Shown here: in pieces, positions 46,401-59,900 of the stretch
Numbering within the stretch: position 1 is the first letter of the stretch
Layout: every line of letters starts with the position of its first letter
Assembly (NCBI GenBank): GCA_036852015.1
Contig: JAANDG010000009.1
Location: forward strand, 248,001 to 312,000
DNA from: Pelodera strongyloides
Lineage: Eukaryota; Nematoda; Chromadorea; Rhabditida; Rhabditidae
Length of the DNA: 64,000 nt
Direction: 5' to 3'
Program-made: the position numbers and the translations under genes
The notes under the pieces: generated by a model
What the model was told of the DNA's origin: nothing
Seen by the model: the letters and a program-made list of their open reading frames with translations, nothing else
Database searches by the model: none

Positions 46401-49400
46401 CCCTCTAACGCAAAACGATTAGGAAACCTCATTTTTTACCAGGAAACATATTATATAATTATATCGTTAGATAAAGGCTGTAAATGAAAAACAAATTCGT
46501 TTCCCATGCTCCCAAACCATATTATAAAGTAGCTCGCCTTTTGCTGGTAGTCGCTGTGGGCGAAAGAAGACGAATCTCTATTATAGTTAGGAGAAGATGC
46601 AAGATTTTCCGAGAGTGTTGGTTCGTCATCACTCCTATAAATACCCAAAGCTTAGATCTCATTGACGGGCACAGGCGGAACTTAAAGTAACCAACAGTCT
46701 GCTCAATGCAATATATGTATTGATGTAACTGAATAAAAATGCTACCATTTTCTCAATTCCAGTCTGGAGTTACGGTGGTCAGGCCGGCGTTTCTAAATAA
46801 GGACGGAATAACATATTTTAAATAAGGACGGTGTGTCTCTTTATTTAGTCAATAATCACTCAACAATAATCAATAAAGTACCACAGACCAAAGAAAAACA
46901 AAAATTACAATTATAAAATGTGTAACCTTTTTACAGGGGGGGGGGGATCTGGTCACTCGCTCTATTACTGATCAAACGGCAAAACCGTCTTCGATCAGTT
47001 TCATCTACGACTAACGGGACTGCGCGTTGATAAGAACGATTTGGTTGCCTGGGTGCTACTTGCAATTTCACTTTTACTAGAATGAGATAAACCCCTTACC
47101 AAAACGCTTGCTTTTGGAGACCAACGTCAAGCCTTACACTAATACAAGGAAACACGTGCAAAAACAATACACCTTACCCTCCATTTTGCTATCTTTTCAG
47201 CTAAAAAGTTGGAATTGCCTATCGCCTGGAAGATTATGAATACACACATGAAGATGGCTGCTGATGTTGTCATCGACGATATTGGACGACCTGGAAGGTT
47301 AACAAGGTTAATTATCCTCTAATTTTCGGTATTCTCACAGACAAGGAGTCAAGATTCAACCAACTATGGGCCATGAAAATGAGTCGATCGACCAAGAAAT
47401 TGCTTACTGCCAGTTAAAGGGATGGGTTCACGAGAAAATCACCTTGTTTTTATGCTTTAGTTAGATTGTACACGGGTAAACTCAAACAAAGCGCATACAA
47501 AATGTTTCTTGAATTATTCCCTAGGGATGATATTAGGTAAAAAAGATGGGTATTGATCGCTTTTCCGCAAAAGTACCAACAAGATACACTAAAGGGAAGT
47601 TAAGAGATATGGCTGAAACACACTGTTTTGGGCAAAATATACTGGAGTTTACATCGTTTACTTTGCTGAAGACAGTGAAAAACAGTGTGTTTCAGCCATA
47701 TCTCTTACTTCCCTTTAGTTTATCTTGTTGGTACTTTTGCGGAAAAGCGATCAATACCCACCTTTTTTACAAAATATCATCCCTAGGGAATAATTCAAGA
47801 AACATTTTGTGTGCTCTTTGTTTAAGTTTACCTGTGTACAATCAAACTAAAGCATAAAAACAAGGTGATTTTCTCGTGAACCCATCCCTTTAACACCCGT
47901 GCCCTATTATGTTGATCTACAGGCTGCAAAGTAAAAGCGACGAGAGTTTCGCACTACTGATTGCACGATGATTTACTTTTTATAGGCTTGCAACACCATT
48001 ATCAATAGATAACTTAAATATGTCGAGATGGATAAACACAAAGCAAATTTGGCACCTAGTTCGTTCCATTTCCATATATCGTCTGTGAAAAATGGGTCTT
48101 CGCCATACGATTTATTCACAAGAAAGGCTACTGCAAAACCCATCGCGTACGGCGGAAACAAGGCCATAAACATACACTAAATGGGCAAACAAAACTATGA
48201 ATAAGGGGAAAATAACTCGAAAGTATATTCAGTGATCAATCAACTTTCATGAAAATAACTGACCACTGCCGATGCCGAGCCAGCGTTAATCAAAACCAGA
48301 AGATACACCACTGTCAAACTATTATTTCTTCCTCTCAATTTGGATTGCAATATCCAAAAAGCGGCAGGTGTAATTACGATTGCTAATCGTAAAAAACCAT
48401 ACACTTTTTCAAGTAAAGCAAAATTCAATGCTGGTATCTTACCGTCACAATATCCGAGTGTGCATTGAAGAAAGGAATAAATGGAAGGATCAGTTGCAGA
48501 ACGCTGACAGAAATCGCAGTGATTACCTGCCAGACGAGGACCATTGAAGTGGCCTGTAATAGTGTAACTACTAGAGGACCTAGCTGCTTATAGATATGAG
48601 TAAGAAGTACGAAACATTACAATGGGTGTGAGTAAGCGGTGTGCTATCGATGCGCACTGGAAGGAAATACTCCTGCTATGTAGGCAACTTTCCACTCATG
48701 CGCCACCGTTAAAAAAAACTAGTTAATAATAATAAAATGTTAAATTATTTATAGGTGCATATAGTTCCCTATAATGTTGAGTCTCGCCACGAATACCGTA
48801 CCCGGCCTTCGCCCGAATTCAAATTCATGGGCAAAAAAACTCCAGACGCGTGCAAGGGAGCAAGCAGAACCTTTACAGGCAGAAAAGCAAAGGTTCTTTC
48901 CTTGCAGCCGGCGTCCATTCTTGGAGTTTATTTTTATGATAATATTTAATTGCTGATCTTTATTGAACTGACGAGGCGTAGGCTACTTCAACCGTAAACC
49001 CTTTTCAGTGAAGGCCAGAAGTGGCAATACTATGATAGTTTAATTAAATTAATTACATATATAAAAATAAATTCAATTCGATTAATTAAATATATATAGA
49101 AAGGCAAAAAAAGAGGTGATTGGATGAAACCCAAACTATGTTAGCTCTTTCGCGCGAACAAAGAATATCACAAACATAGAAACGATTACTTGCCTTTGAA
49201 TACGAAGAGAATGCATACGAAAATAGGTAGATAAAGGGAGTTGACGCGAAGAAAAACAGTCCAAATATGAGCAGCACACTAAAAATATTCATTCGAACGA
49301 GTAATAATTTCCTGAATGTTAATAAACTTCAACTCATTTTCAGTATCAAATGAAAGGTTTTGCTTCAATAAATGAAAACCCACTGAGCGAGGAAGCTTCG

Positions 49401-50903
49401 TATCCAACCGAATAACAGAAACACCACGAGTAAGAGCAGGCAATACAACGAATAAAGTAGAAAGTCGAAACAAAAAGAAGTCACCCAGTAGATCCAGAGA
49501 GGGCACTCAGTAAGGCGCTGCTGCAAATGAACCGTCTATAATTGCGGGATGTAACAAATGGTCAGGTTAGCATTGACTGTGCGGAGGAGGACAGACACTA
49601 AGATTGGTTTTTAATGAATGTAATAACTCTCATCATTAGCAGAATATTCATGTATCTCGCACATATCACAAGGTTTAGATAAACAAAAGTATATTTGAAG
49701 CCAAGCCCCTATACTTGGTATCCTTTGTTAGCGCGATAGCGCTAACATAGTTTGGGTTTGATCCGAGAGCCCTTTTTTCCAGTTTTCATGCCTTTTATGT
49801 TCTCATCTTTCTTTGTCTTTGTTCTATCGTCTCTCTAAATGTCGCGGAAAATGTACAACCATTCTGATCACTAACCAGGTGAAAGAATCTCGATTGTCGT
49901 TCTTCGATGAGAAAACTTACTAGTCCCGAGGTATGAATAGAAAATGCAACCACGAGAAGAGGGGCCAACAGAAAGTGCATTAGCTGAAAGTGACCGACTT
50001 AGTAGGGAACGAACCAGTAAAAATTTCATGCGTTTTGATTATCAAATCATAACAGAAAGGAAAGATTTTCAGAAAATGACCACCAACCATGTCAATATTC
50101 TTCGCCTTCTGAAGGGCCTGACTCGGTGGGGTGTAGACCTTCACCGTCGGTGTTATCCTCGCATTGTTGTTAACTAATAAGGATAAAAATGTACAATTAC
50201 GATAAATACGAATGACATCCGCGCAATGAATAAAACAGCCGCGCCTCATATGGTGCACGGCTCTGAACCCTAATGTGAAATTATTACCCTCCACTTTAGC
50301 AGCTCTCAAGCGATAATAAAAGAGAACATCTGAAAGACATACCTCTGCGCAGGGCACAAGTGTAGGCTAAGTTGAGCGCAGTAGGAAGACTGTGGTAAGC
50401 ATCAACATTAAACAGCGCTTCCGTGACATGTGATGATAGGCGAAGACCTGTGGTAACACACAAACGAAATAACTTACTACTAATAGTAATCTCTTTCGAA
50501 TGATGACGCCACTTTCTTTGCCAACAAAAAGAGGGATAAAGCGTATACAATAAAGAGTACCGGGTTATATCAACCGAATCCGCAGAAACACCGGGGTCTG
50601 ATTCATTACTGAAGCCGAACGCACTGGCCTTTAATCTTCTCGGGTAGCCGATTTATCTCAGCCAGTCTGGTGGAGGTGGACGGATTCTGGTCATCGAACC
50701 AACGACCCGCGGCATGCCCCCTTTGCGCTGCGCCAAGTCCCCCTTTGCCAGCATATTTATTTAAAAATGCAAAAAAAGTATACCAATTCCAAGGACAGGA
50801 AAATCCTTCGGCAACGTCAACGCTAGACTGGTCATATTTGAATCAGATGGAAGTTTTTCATACTGAAATTTCGGTGAATAATTACTGCACACGAGGGGCT
50901 GCG

Positions 50904-50934
<31 letters not shown>

Positions 50935-53900
50935 ATTTTGGGACCAGCGTTGGCGGGATGCCGGCAAATCTTATGCAAAGAACGTACGAACCGCAACTAC
51001 ATTTATGTCGTTGAACAGACTTGAAAGTTGCGTGATTTCACCACTTCGATCTCCAGTGGTGTCTTGCAAGAACGAGCGCATCGGAGTCATGCTGTCCAAT
51101 GACAGAGTTCGTTCTAAAGAAATTGCACACAAAATCAAGCCCAACCAAGCAATGAGCAAATATATGAGCTAGCATCACATGCTTTGTCGGTACGATCGAA
51201 ATTAACTGAAAACACCGTCGGTACTCGGTACGGCAAGCTTCTTCAATTAACAACCAGTGCCGAACAGCCGGTCCAATTAACAAATCCTATCTCGGATCCA
51301 TTACCACTTATATCGATACATGGCTCAGTTAATTTGAACTAATGTAAGTGATTAAAGTTAGAAGAACCTTCCATAAGCCACATTGAGACCGTGAGACTGA
51401 CCTTTATGCGGGGCGTCCCCCTTGATCAGCACACCGAGAACGGCCACAAAAAATACAATCAATACTGGAAGCAGTAGTTGTGAAAACATGAGATTCATAT
51501 TTCGAAGCGCATACAAAGATCGTTTTCGAAGTAAACAGAAGGCCTGGGTTCCTGTCTTCATTACCCTAAACTTGAGTTAATTAAGCTAATTGAAACTGAC
51601 CCAACTGCGTTGAACCGAAGGTGCAGAGTCCTCCGCAAAGCCAGAACCATCATACTAGCAGTAAAAGGCAAGGGGCATCGCCATTCAAGGCACGGCACGC
51701 CGCATCCGCAGTAGACGAACCAATACATTCTTAAATGACCCTACCCAGATGCGCGGTCGTCCACCCTGGTATCCTGTATATTTCCCATTTCATCAATAGC
51801 TTCTTCTTCTTCTTCTTTCGCGGCCTCCTCACCAGCTCTAAATATGTTACTTGGTGGAATTGTGTACTATGGTTCTATTAAAAATCAACAATACAGTAAC
51901 ATGAAAAAAGGTCTCTAGAGGAAATCTGGCAACCTCAAAAATGCGTGCTCAAGGGTGTTGATATCGAGCCCAAAAGACAGATAGTCGAGTTCGTCCTGAT
52001 GGTCTTCCAGTCCCTAAAATAGTAGAATCTCAATCTTATTCATCATCTACTCCTTCGGTGTGCTCTATTAGAGGCTTTTTGAGGAGCACGAACTCCATAG
52101 GCCACATGGGGGTACGGTATCTCATCAATCACAAAAAATATATTCCTCAACGCCTCAATGTAAAACATACTTGTAAGAAGGCTCTTATAGATGTTCGACG
52201 GTCCATGGAGGTTCTGTTCCAACTAGGCCCGGGTAGCTCAGCATTCGAAACAAGATCTTCGTCAGTAATCGTAAGATCAATTTGCCGTCCTCTAATAGTG
52301 GTATAAACTATGGCGCCTGTTGCACGCTCGGCGTTCTAAGGATAATCAAATTTACTCATATCAATATTTACAGTCGGTTTTATAGATCGATTGGTATTGC
52401 TTGTACGAAACTCACCGTTCGTAGTTCTTCAGCTATTATTTCTATGCGTTGATGGTCCTGCACTACAACTGATACAACGACACCGTCTCCGAATCTAAAT
52501 CAAGACAAACTGTAGTACTGGAAATTTGTAGAAAAAAATCTTGAAGTGAATGTCAACGCGGTTTTGCATGTTGGGCTCAAAAAAAGCTTATTTTTTTTGT
52601 AGGTAAGGAAAGTGAAAATAAAAATAAACAAAAACTTTTGGTTAAAAAGAAAAACAATTTCAACCCCTCTAAAAATGCTTTCACTATGGGATTTCGGTTT
52701 TTTTGCTTCAATTGTCCCTTTAATCTTAATGGCTCACATGAATTGCGAGAAAGAGCAACTTTATTAGGAGTATCTCTTGGAACAATCACATAAATCTGCA
52801 AGTCACTATGATGTTAATTTGGATAGTTTTGTTAGAACAGAATCTCACTTTTTCTTCAGATAGTCTACGGTTCCATTTGCAAAACCTCTTCCTGAGTACA
52901 TGATGTACACCCAGTCTCCAACTTTCTCTGCCTCTTCGATATAGTGGGTCGATAGAAGGATTGTTCTGCAAAGAAAATAAACACATTGAGGGATAATTTG
53001 AAGAGAAAAGTGAAACCCCATCTGGATGACCGAAACTATGTTAGCAAAAGATACGAATAGAACGAAGTCCACAATAAATGTGGTAGAAATAAATTACCTT
53101 CCAGTCTTGTACTTTGTTAACACATTCTGTACTTCGCGACGCGTTTCAACATCCATTCCTGTGGTTGGTTCATCGAGAAGTACGACCTAGAAATATAGCT
53201 TGACATGCTGTGAAGCGCCAGACTAACTAGGAAACAAATTCTCGTCACATGACCATAGGAACAAAGAACCTACATCTGAACCGCCGATGAATGCCATCCC
53301 GACACACAACTTGCGTTTTTGTCCACCGGAAAGGTTCTTAGCCAGCTGAAATGAGGAGATGTTAGATATAAGTTATTTATTCCAAATACCTCGCAAACGC
53401 ATCGCACGCCTTCCCCTTATTAAACCTCTATACCTGTTTATTCTACCTGTTACTGTTCTTAGACGCATAGACTTTGCCATATAAGAAAATTTATTGCCTT
53501 GCGGGTGGGATGCGGATTTCAAACTTACGGCTGATCTTCAGTATAATCGCCATGTTATCAACGCATTGTTGGCATAAATATGCTGGTTGAATTGGTGCGG
53601 CTGCTTCCTCATTTTTATTTCTTATGCTCGAGTTAAGACGTGGCATCACCTATTTGATGGGCTCAACTTAGACCACCATAGTTACTCTGCGTTATTGTCG
53701 TCGACTGTTTTTTTTTTCGGTTTTATTATTGTTGCCCCGCGACTTTTAATGGGTCTACTGCCTCGATACCTTGTGTTTTGTTATATAGCGATTGTTTTAT
53801 TTTTCCTCCTGTCCTGTTTTCCACCTGTTCAAGATACATGGATATCCCATGTTAACTTTTATTTAGTACTATTGACCGGTAGAGGGGCAGTTGGCCTTTA

Positions 53901-56900
53901 TTTTCTGAGCTTGTGTTGGCAAAAACTGTTATTTCGAATTCGCGTGCCAGGAGGAAGGACTGATTATCCTGCCGTTGTTGATTGGGTAGGACTTCGATGC
54001 TGCGAGTACGTGGGTCAAATTACTTTAAACTTCTTCGAATAACATTTTTCAGTTGAAACTAAACCGCTTGTCCGCAGATGTAACGCGTAACTCCTGAGAG
54101 ACTCCTTCTTTTAATAATAATTTCATACCTGTTAAATATATCTTTACTAAAGTAGATAAAGAAATGTACATAGGAAAAGAAACATAAATACAAATGTAAA
54201 AGGCCCACCGTTGACAGCTTATCTTCCAAATCAAGGTCTTTGATTATTTCGCCCATTTCACCCGTTCGAGGGGCCGCCGTAGCCCTCAACCTTAAAAGCA
54301 CACCACATGTAAACGATTTTGGTTCCTGGAACCTGCAGGCGACAAAATTCCCGGATGTGCCGTCCTTCACTTCTAGCACGGATTTTTCCTGGATGTGTTC
54401 TCGTCGAGAGCCGACATCAAGTACTTTCTCTCTATCAACATCAGGCAAGCATCAATATACATCATCTTACCCTTTCAACTCGTTGAAGAACCAGAGATGC
54501 TGTTGTACGGTGAGCTTGTCGAATAGCGCATTCGCCTGCGGACAGAGGCCAATCGGACTCCGCTTCAGATGAATTTCTCCTTTCGTTGGGCGAATCAACC
54601 CACAGAGCATCGAGAACGTGGTGCTCTTGCCTGCACCATTATGTCCCAGTAGTACAGTGACCTGAAAGTTTCAGTACTGAAAGGATGAACGACCCAAACA
54701 TGTGGGAGGCTGCAAGAGTACCAACCAGACATCCCATGCGAGAATGGGGGTAATAAATTTGGAGCTGAAACTCCAGCGACATAATTGGTGGAGATGTCAA
54801 GAGACCTGTTTAATGGATACCACCAAGAACCTGTTTGTGGTTATCAGTTCACTGGACATCTCTTCAGTGTTTGTTTCATACCAGTTCACCAATATGCTTC
54901 ATAAATATGCTCACCTGATCTACGTGTGCTTCAAAGTCAAGACCTTTCACTGCCCATTCTCCAGTACGCTGATAATACTGAAAATAAAACAGCTACAGTC
55001 GACGGTACCCAAATGAACCAAATTTAGCAGACTAATGTGAGCAAGTAGAGTAGAACACGTGAGTGATAGAGGCAAGCAAAACTGATACGGTGAGGGAAAC
55101 CTTAACACCTCACCTTAAACAATTTCTTTGTTTCAATCCCCTTTGGCGACCCTCTTCGCAGCTCATCCGTTTCGACGTAATTAAAGCTGTTCTGATTCTT
55201 ATGGGAAAAATCCGGTAGTGTTCCCTATGATGAGAACATTTAAGAGGCAGCCAATTGAGCACATGAGTGCTCCCTCTGATAACTTCTTTGGGCCCGCGCC
55301 CCAGTTGCTCGTCGGATTTTGAGGGGTGATAATTGAGTTTGCATACAAATTTTGACATTTTTTATATAAAACAGTTGGATCTCTCTGTGGAATTCACGTT
55401 ACACTCGATGTAGCGAAGCTGTTAATCTGAGCGAAAGGTGGCAGTCTATCAGCCATAATGGGACACGAACCAGTAAATTCTGGTTAGACTGTCGGACTGG
55501 ACTGCTTACAGTCGAACAATTATATACCATTGTGCCATATAGTAATTCTAAGATCCGTTCTCCGCCAGCCTTCAATTCTTCAACCATCCAGATAGCCAGC
55601 GACATGAGTAAAATATCACACACGATCATCAGAAGGGAAACGACAAGCGAAAAATTGTTCGGGGAACTGTTGAACATTGTCAAGAAATTCAGTTGTGTTT
55701 CTGAAATGTAAATTTGCAGTTCAAGATACTTGTTCGGAAACTGGCGGAGATAAATCGGCCTCAAGAGAAAATCGGAAAGTTTACATGCCATTCTGTCCTG
55801 CTTCTGAAATGAACTGGGACCCCCGTGCACCGTCTCTGTGGATTCTGTTGATATAACTGGGTATAATTTCTGTTTTACTTTAACGGAAACTTTAACGGAA
55901 ACTTATGTTGGACAACGGCATTCCCATACTTCACCCAGCTCACTGCAAGTTGACAGGTTTGTTTGCAGAAAACTAATAAGTCGACTACCTCGCGTATAGT
56001 GATCGAGCATGATATCCGTTGTGCGTTTAAAAGCGCAATTAATGTTTAGTGACGAAACGACGGACATCACCGATGTTGTTTGAACTCCGCTTGTTCCCAT
56101 AGTTGGCACACTCGACGCCATCCAGACAACAATAAATGCTGCAAATATGGAATGTTTATTTCTTTGGGGCAGTGGCTTTGTGGTATGGTCGCTGGCTGCC
56201 TATACAAAGTCAACCCAGCGATGGTGTAAAAATGGTAGCTATGGTAACATTGTTGAAGACAAATCGGCCTCACAGAAGATTTAAGCATCACTGCGACATA
56301 TACCTATTGGTCCAGACAGCCAGACACTTTGAGAGTCCAGAGTTTGTAAACGTATTTTCTAGCACAGCCTTGGGCATTTGATCCCATGTTTCGTCCAGAG
56401 AAACGTATGCTTAGAACATACCTCTGAGTGTTGTTGCCGGCGTGGTGAAGAATGAAGCGCAAAGTGCGGCTGCTACAGCAGCTCCAAGCGCGTAAAGGGA
56501 TACGGTGACCACAAGCACGGACGGGGAAATAAACTAAATAAATGAAACATGTTTTTTCTCTTCAGAGCACTCATTCGTCAGCTCAATTGACTAGTCTACA
56601 CATGTCGCCCGCCCAATTTCGTTCCCCTTCCTCCTACCTTAACATGGCTCCTTCATATTTCTCTTACCTCCAACATAGGAGAAACGCAGAGGGCACAGAA
56701 TAAGCAGACAATCATAGTCTTCAGCCACATAAAGAGTATATGACTAGTATAGAACACACGTCTGCTCAATCCGAACACACGCATAAAATCCTGAAAAGTT
56801 AATTTACATAAATCCTTGAACAGGAACAATGCCCTCGCACGTGCTACCTAGTTCTCCGGTTCTTCCGAAGCAACGTTGTCCGAGCTCTCGAACAAATTAA

Positions 56901-59900
56901 ATTGGTAACACGACATAATGGTATGAGAGCATATCATTGGGTGTTTGCGCATCCCAGAGGGGGACAGAATAAAGTGAGAGGACAGAAAACTTTACCAAAA
57001 ATTTCCACAGCAAGAACATACCTTGATTCCACTCTCCGTCTCGGCCGTTAGTTCGCTCGCTCCGTGCGCCAGCGTGGGGAACATGAAGAACGCGAAAGCC
57101 GTCGGTAAGTAATCCAAGAGAAACTAAGTTTCAGTTTATGTGGTTAATCTCACAAGTGAGGGCGCGTTCGGGATTGATTTTCCGAAAGGAAACTCGGCCA
57201 AATCCTCGTTCGGGATAGACAGTTTGGAAACGTTCCAATGCTTGGAGAAAACAAAAAATACAGTACGAATTAGCTTGCGAAAAACGTTTCCCGCGCATAT
57301 TTTTCAAATTTTCCATTCTAACTCATACTGTATTTTTTGTTTTCTCCAAGCATTGGAACGTTTCCAAAATGTCCATCCCGAACGAGGATTTGGCCGAGTT
57401 TCCTTTCGGAAAATCAATCCCGAACGCGCCCTGATGGACAGGCGTAAAAACAAACTGTTCAGTTACTTGAGGAAAATAATGGTCGTGCCCCCCTCCCTAA
57501 GTCCAAAGGGAACTGAGTCGCCTCATGTGGCTTATTATATGAAATAATACCCTCACTTTCTCATACGTATGAAAAACTAAGAGTATTATTTCATGTAATA
57601 ATCCGCATCTATAGTACCCTATTACAAACGGAATTTCTTGTAAAACGTTTAATTCTGACTATCATATAGCATATAACACCGTAGAATATTCAGTACCTCA
57701 ACAATAATTGGCATTGACTGTTGCCGAGGAAAAGGCTGCAGAACCACCGATTGATCACTTCCACCACACATCTAAATGTGCAGTTTTATTTACAATAAAG
57801 CATTAACTAACACAAATGGTCCATCGGATGTCGGTTACAAATATTTAAACGAATATGCGTCTTCATACTAAATGCCTTAAAGGGATAGGTTCACCTCGAA
57901 TTGCACCTTTTTTATAATTTATGTTGATAGTATGACCTATGACGGTCAAAATACGAAAATTGCAGTAAATTTCCTTTGCTCCCCGTAGTAGGAGAGCTTG
58001 CTCAAAAAAGCTAAAACTACCTCGAATCTATAAAACATTTGGAGTACCACAGCCATGGTAAGTGGGAAATAGCGCAGGAGGCCTGGAGACGCTAGAAAAT
58101 ACAGGGCCCTTTTATCATCCTCTGTCTACCTCAACAATATCTGCACCACCAGCACTGCTGCGCTATTTCCCACTTACCATGGCTGCGGTACTCCAATTGT
58201 TTTATAGATTCGAGGTAGTTTTTTTTTGAGCAAGCTCTCCTACTACGGGGAGCAAAGGAAATTTACTGCAATTTTCGCATATGGACCGTCATAGGTCATA
58301 CTATCAACATAAATTATAAAAAAGGTGCAATTCGAGGTGAACCTATCCCTTTAAAAAACACACCACAAGAGTTCATTTACCGACCTTCAAAAACTCGTCG
58401 CCCAACGCTTTCTGAAGCGTTATGAATCCACTTTTCAGATAAGTATGCCTGTAGTTCATCTGCAACAAAGAATGCGTAAAAAATGTCACATTTAAAAAAA
58501 CATGTGTTGAAATGAATAAAATAAACTACTGAGTAAAATAATCGCAAAAGCACCGCAAGAAAACCTGACTAATAGAATAAAGCGAGTACATGTCAGCATG
58601 GACGGGAATTTTCGCACGCTGTCTTTTGTATATTTATGGAAGTTCTGCCAAACCTATGTCACTTCCTAATCACCGTAACCCTAACCCTGGAGCACAGTAA
58701 CAATAATCTGCTCATCATAACAACAGCGAATCGAAAAAAAAGTGCTCGATAAAATTGAACCCAGCCATAACAGTATGTATATGTACGTGTCAACAAACTT
58801 GGTATGTTTATTATAAATGAAGTACTACATACTAAATATGGTTGACTTCTATAGGGTCGTCCGTTATGGAAGTTTGCATCCAAGTTCCAATGGGCTCCTG
58901 CAAAACATGAAGGAATACAACATTTAAAAAAATTTCATTTTGTTTTACGCTTCAAGAACGTGTACCTTGAAGACATTTAACTGGACGGAACACACGATAA
59001 ATGGATAAATTAAATACATCGTTTACGCTACAAGAGCGTGGGGTCCCTTGCCGGGTGATTGTTTAAAAATTGTCACGGTTGACTCGAACCCGGTGATTAT
59101 AACACTTCTAACCTTGCGCTCCACCAAAATGTGGAATCAACAAAGTGTAGGAGAATTGAGCCGTTGTGATGTTCCCCTCTCGAAAGAAGACACCAGCAAC
59201 AAAACTAAAAAAAAACAAGCTTTTAGTATTACAGTAGAATATGAAATACAGCAAATATAATAATAATAAACGAGTTGATTGTTTATACACAGATAATTTT
59301 ACAATGACAAATTACTAAGTTTAGAAAGGTGTAATAATTGATAATATCAATGCTACAAACTGCCTTCAGTTGACGAATCACTAATATATGCGCCTACGCA
59401 AGGATAACACGCAAATTCGTGAAGCGTTCCATTTTTTTCAACTGTGCGTTATACACTTTTGTGTACGTAAGGAATAGTATTATACTGTACTATCATAAAA
59501 TTAAACTGCAACTCCCTCACTGGATATTGCAAATGTTGTCCGTATTATTCACGTCTTTTCGAAGAGCTTTTTCCATTTCCTGAAGCAAGTTTATAAACAT
59601 TCAACCAGACATAAATTAATCAAGCACAGATAATTCTCGCACGGGAACACCTATTGCTTGTGCAATACCTACAATGTGAAACTGCGCGCAAACGCCGTGC
59701 AGAAAAGGATGGCCCTACGCAATCGGCGCGTGGGCGGTTAACCCCTACGGTAGCACGTGCTCCACGGGTGCGCTAAAGGTGCACATTTCCGCACCTGCGA
59801 TGCACAGCCATGAATTAGGTGCGTACTTACCTCATGTACACTGAAGTGTTTAGGTATCAACTCCAGGAGATCCTTTGCAAAGTACCTCCCTACGAGGGAT

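Noticed and set aside
48262..48420. Hydrophobic frame ([19 protein letters not shown]) as an extra ABCA TMD2 exon
   Set aside because: Exons 48443-48553 and 47977-48176 already join in phase 0; the extra frame has no clear acceptor. Left open rather than annotated.
49727..49747. GTTAGCGCGATAGCGCTAAC perfect hairpin
   Set aside because: Only an 8-bp stem, single copy, intronic; too short to distinguish from chance.
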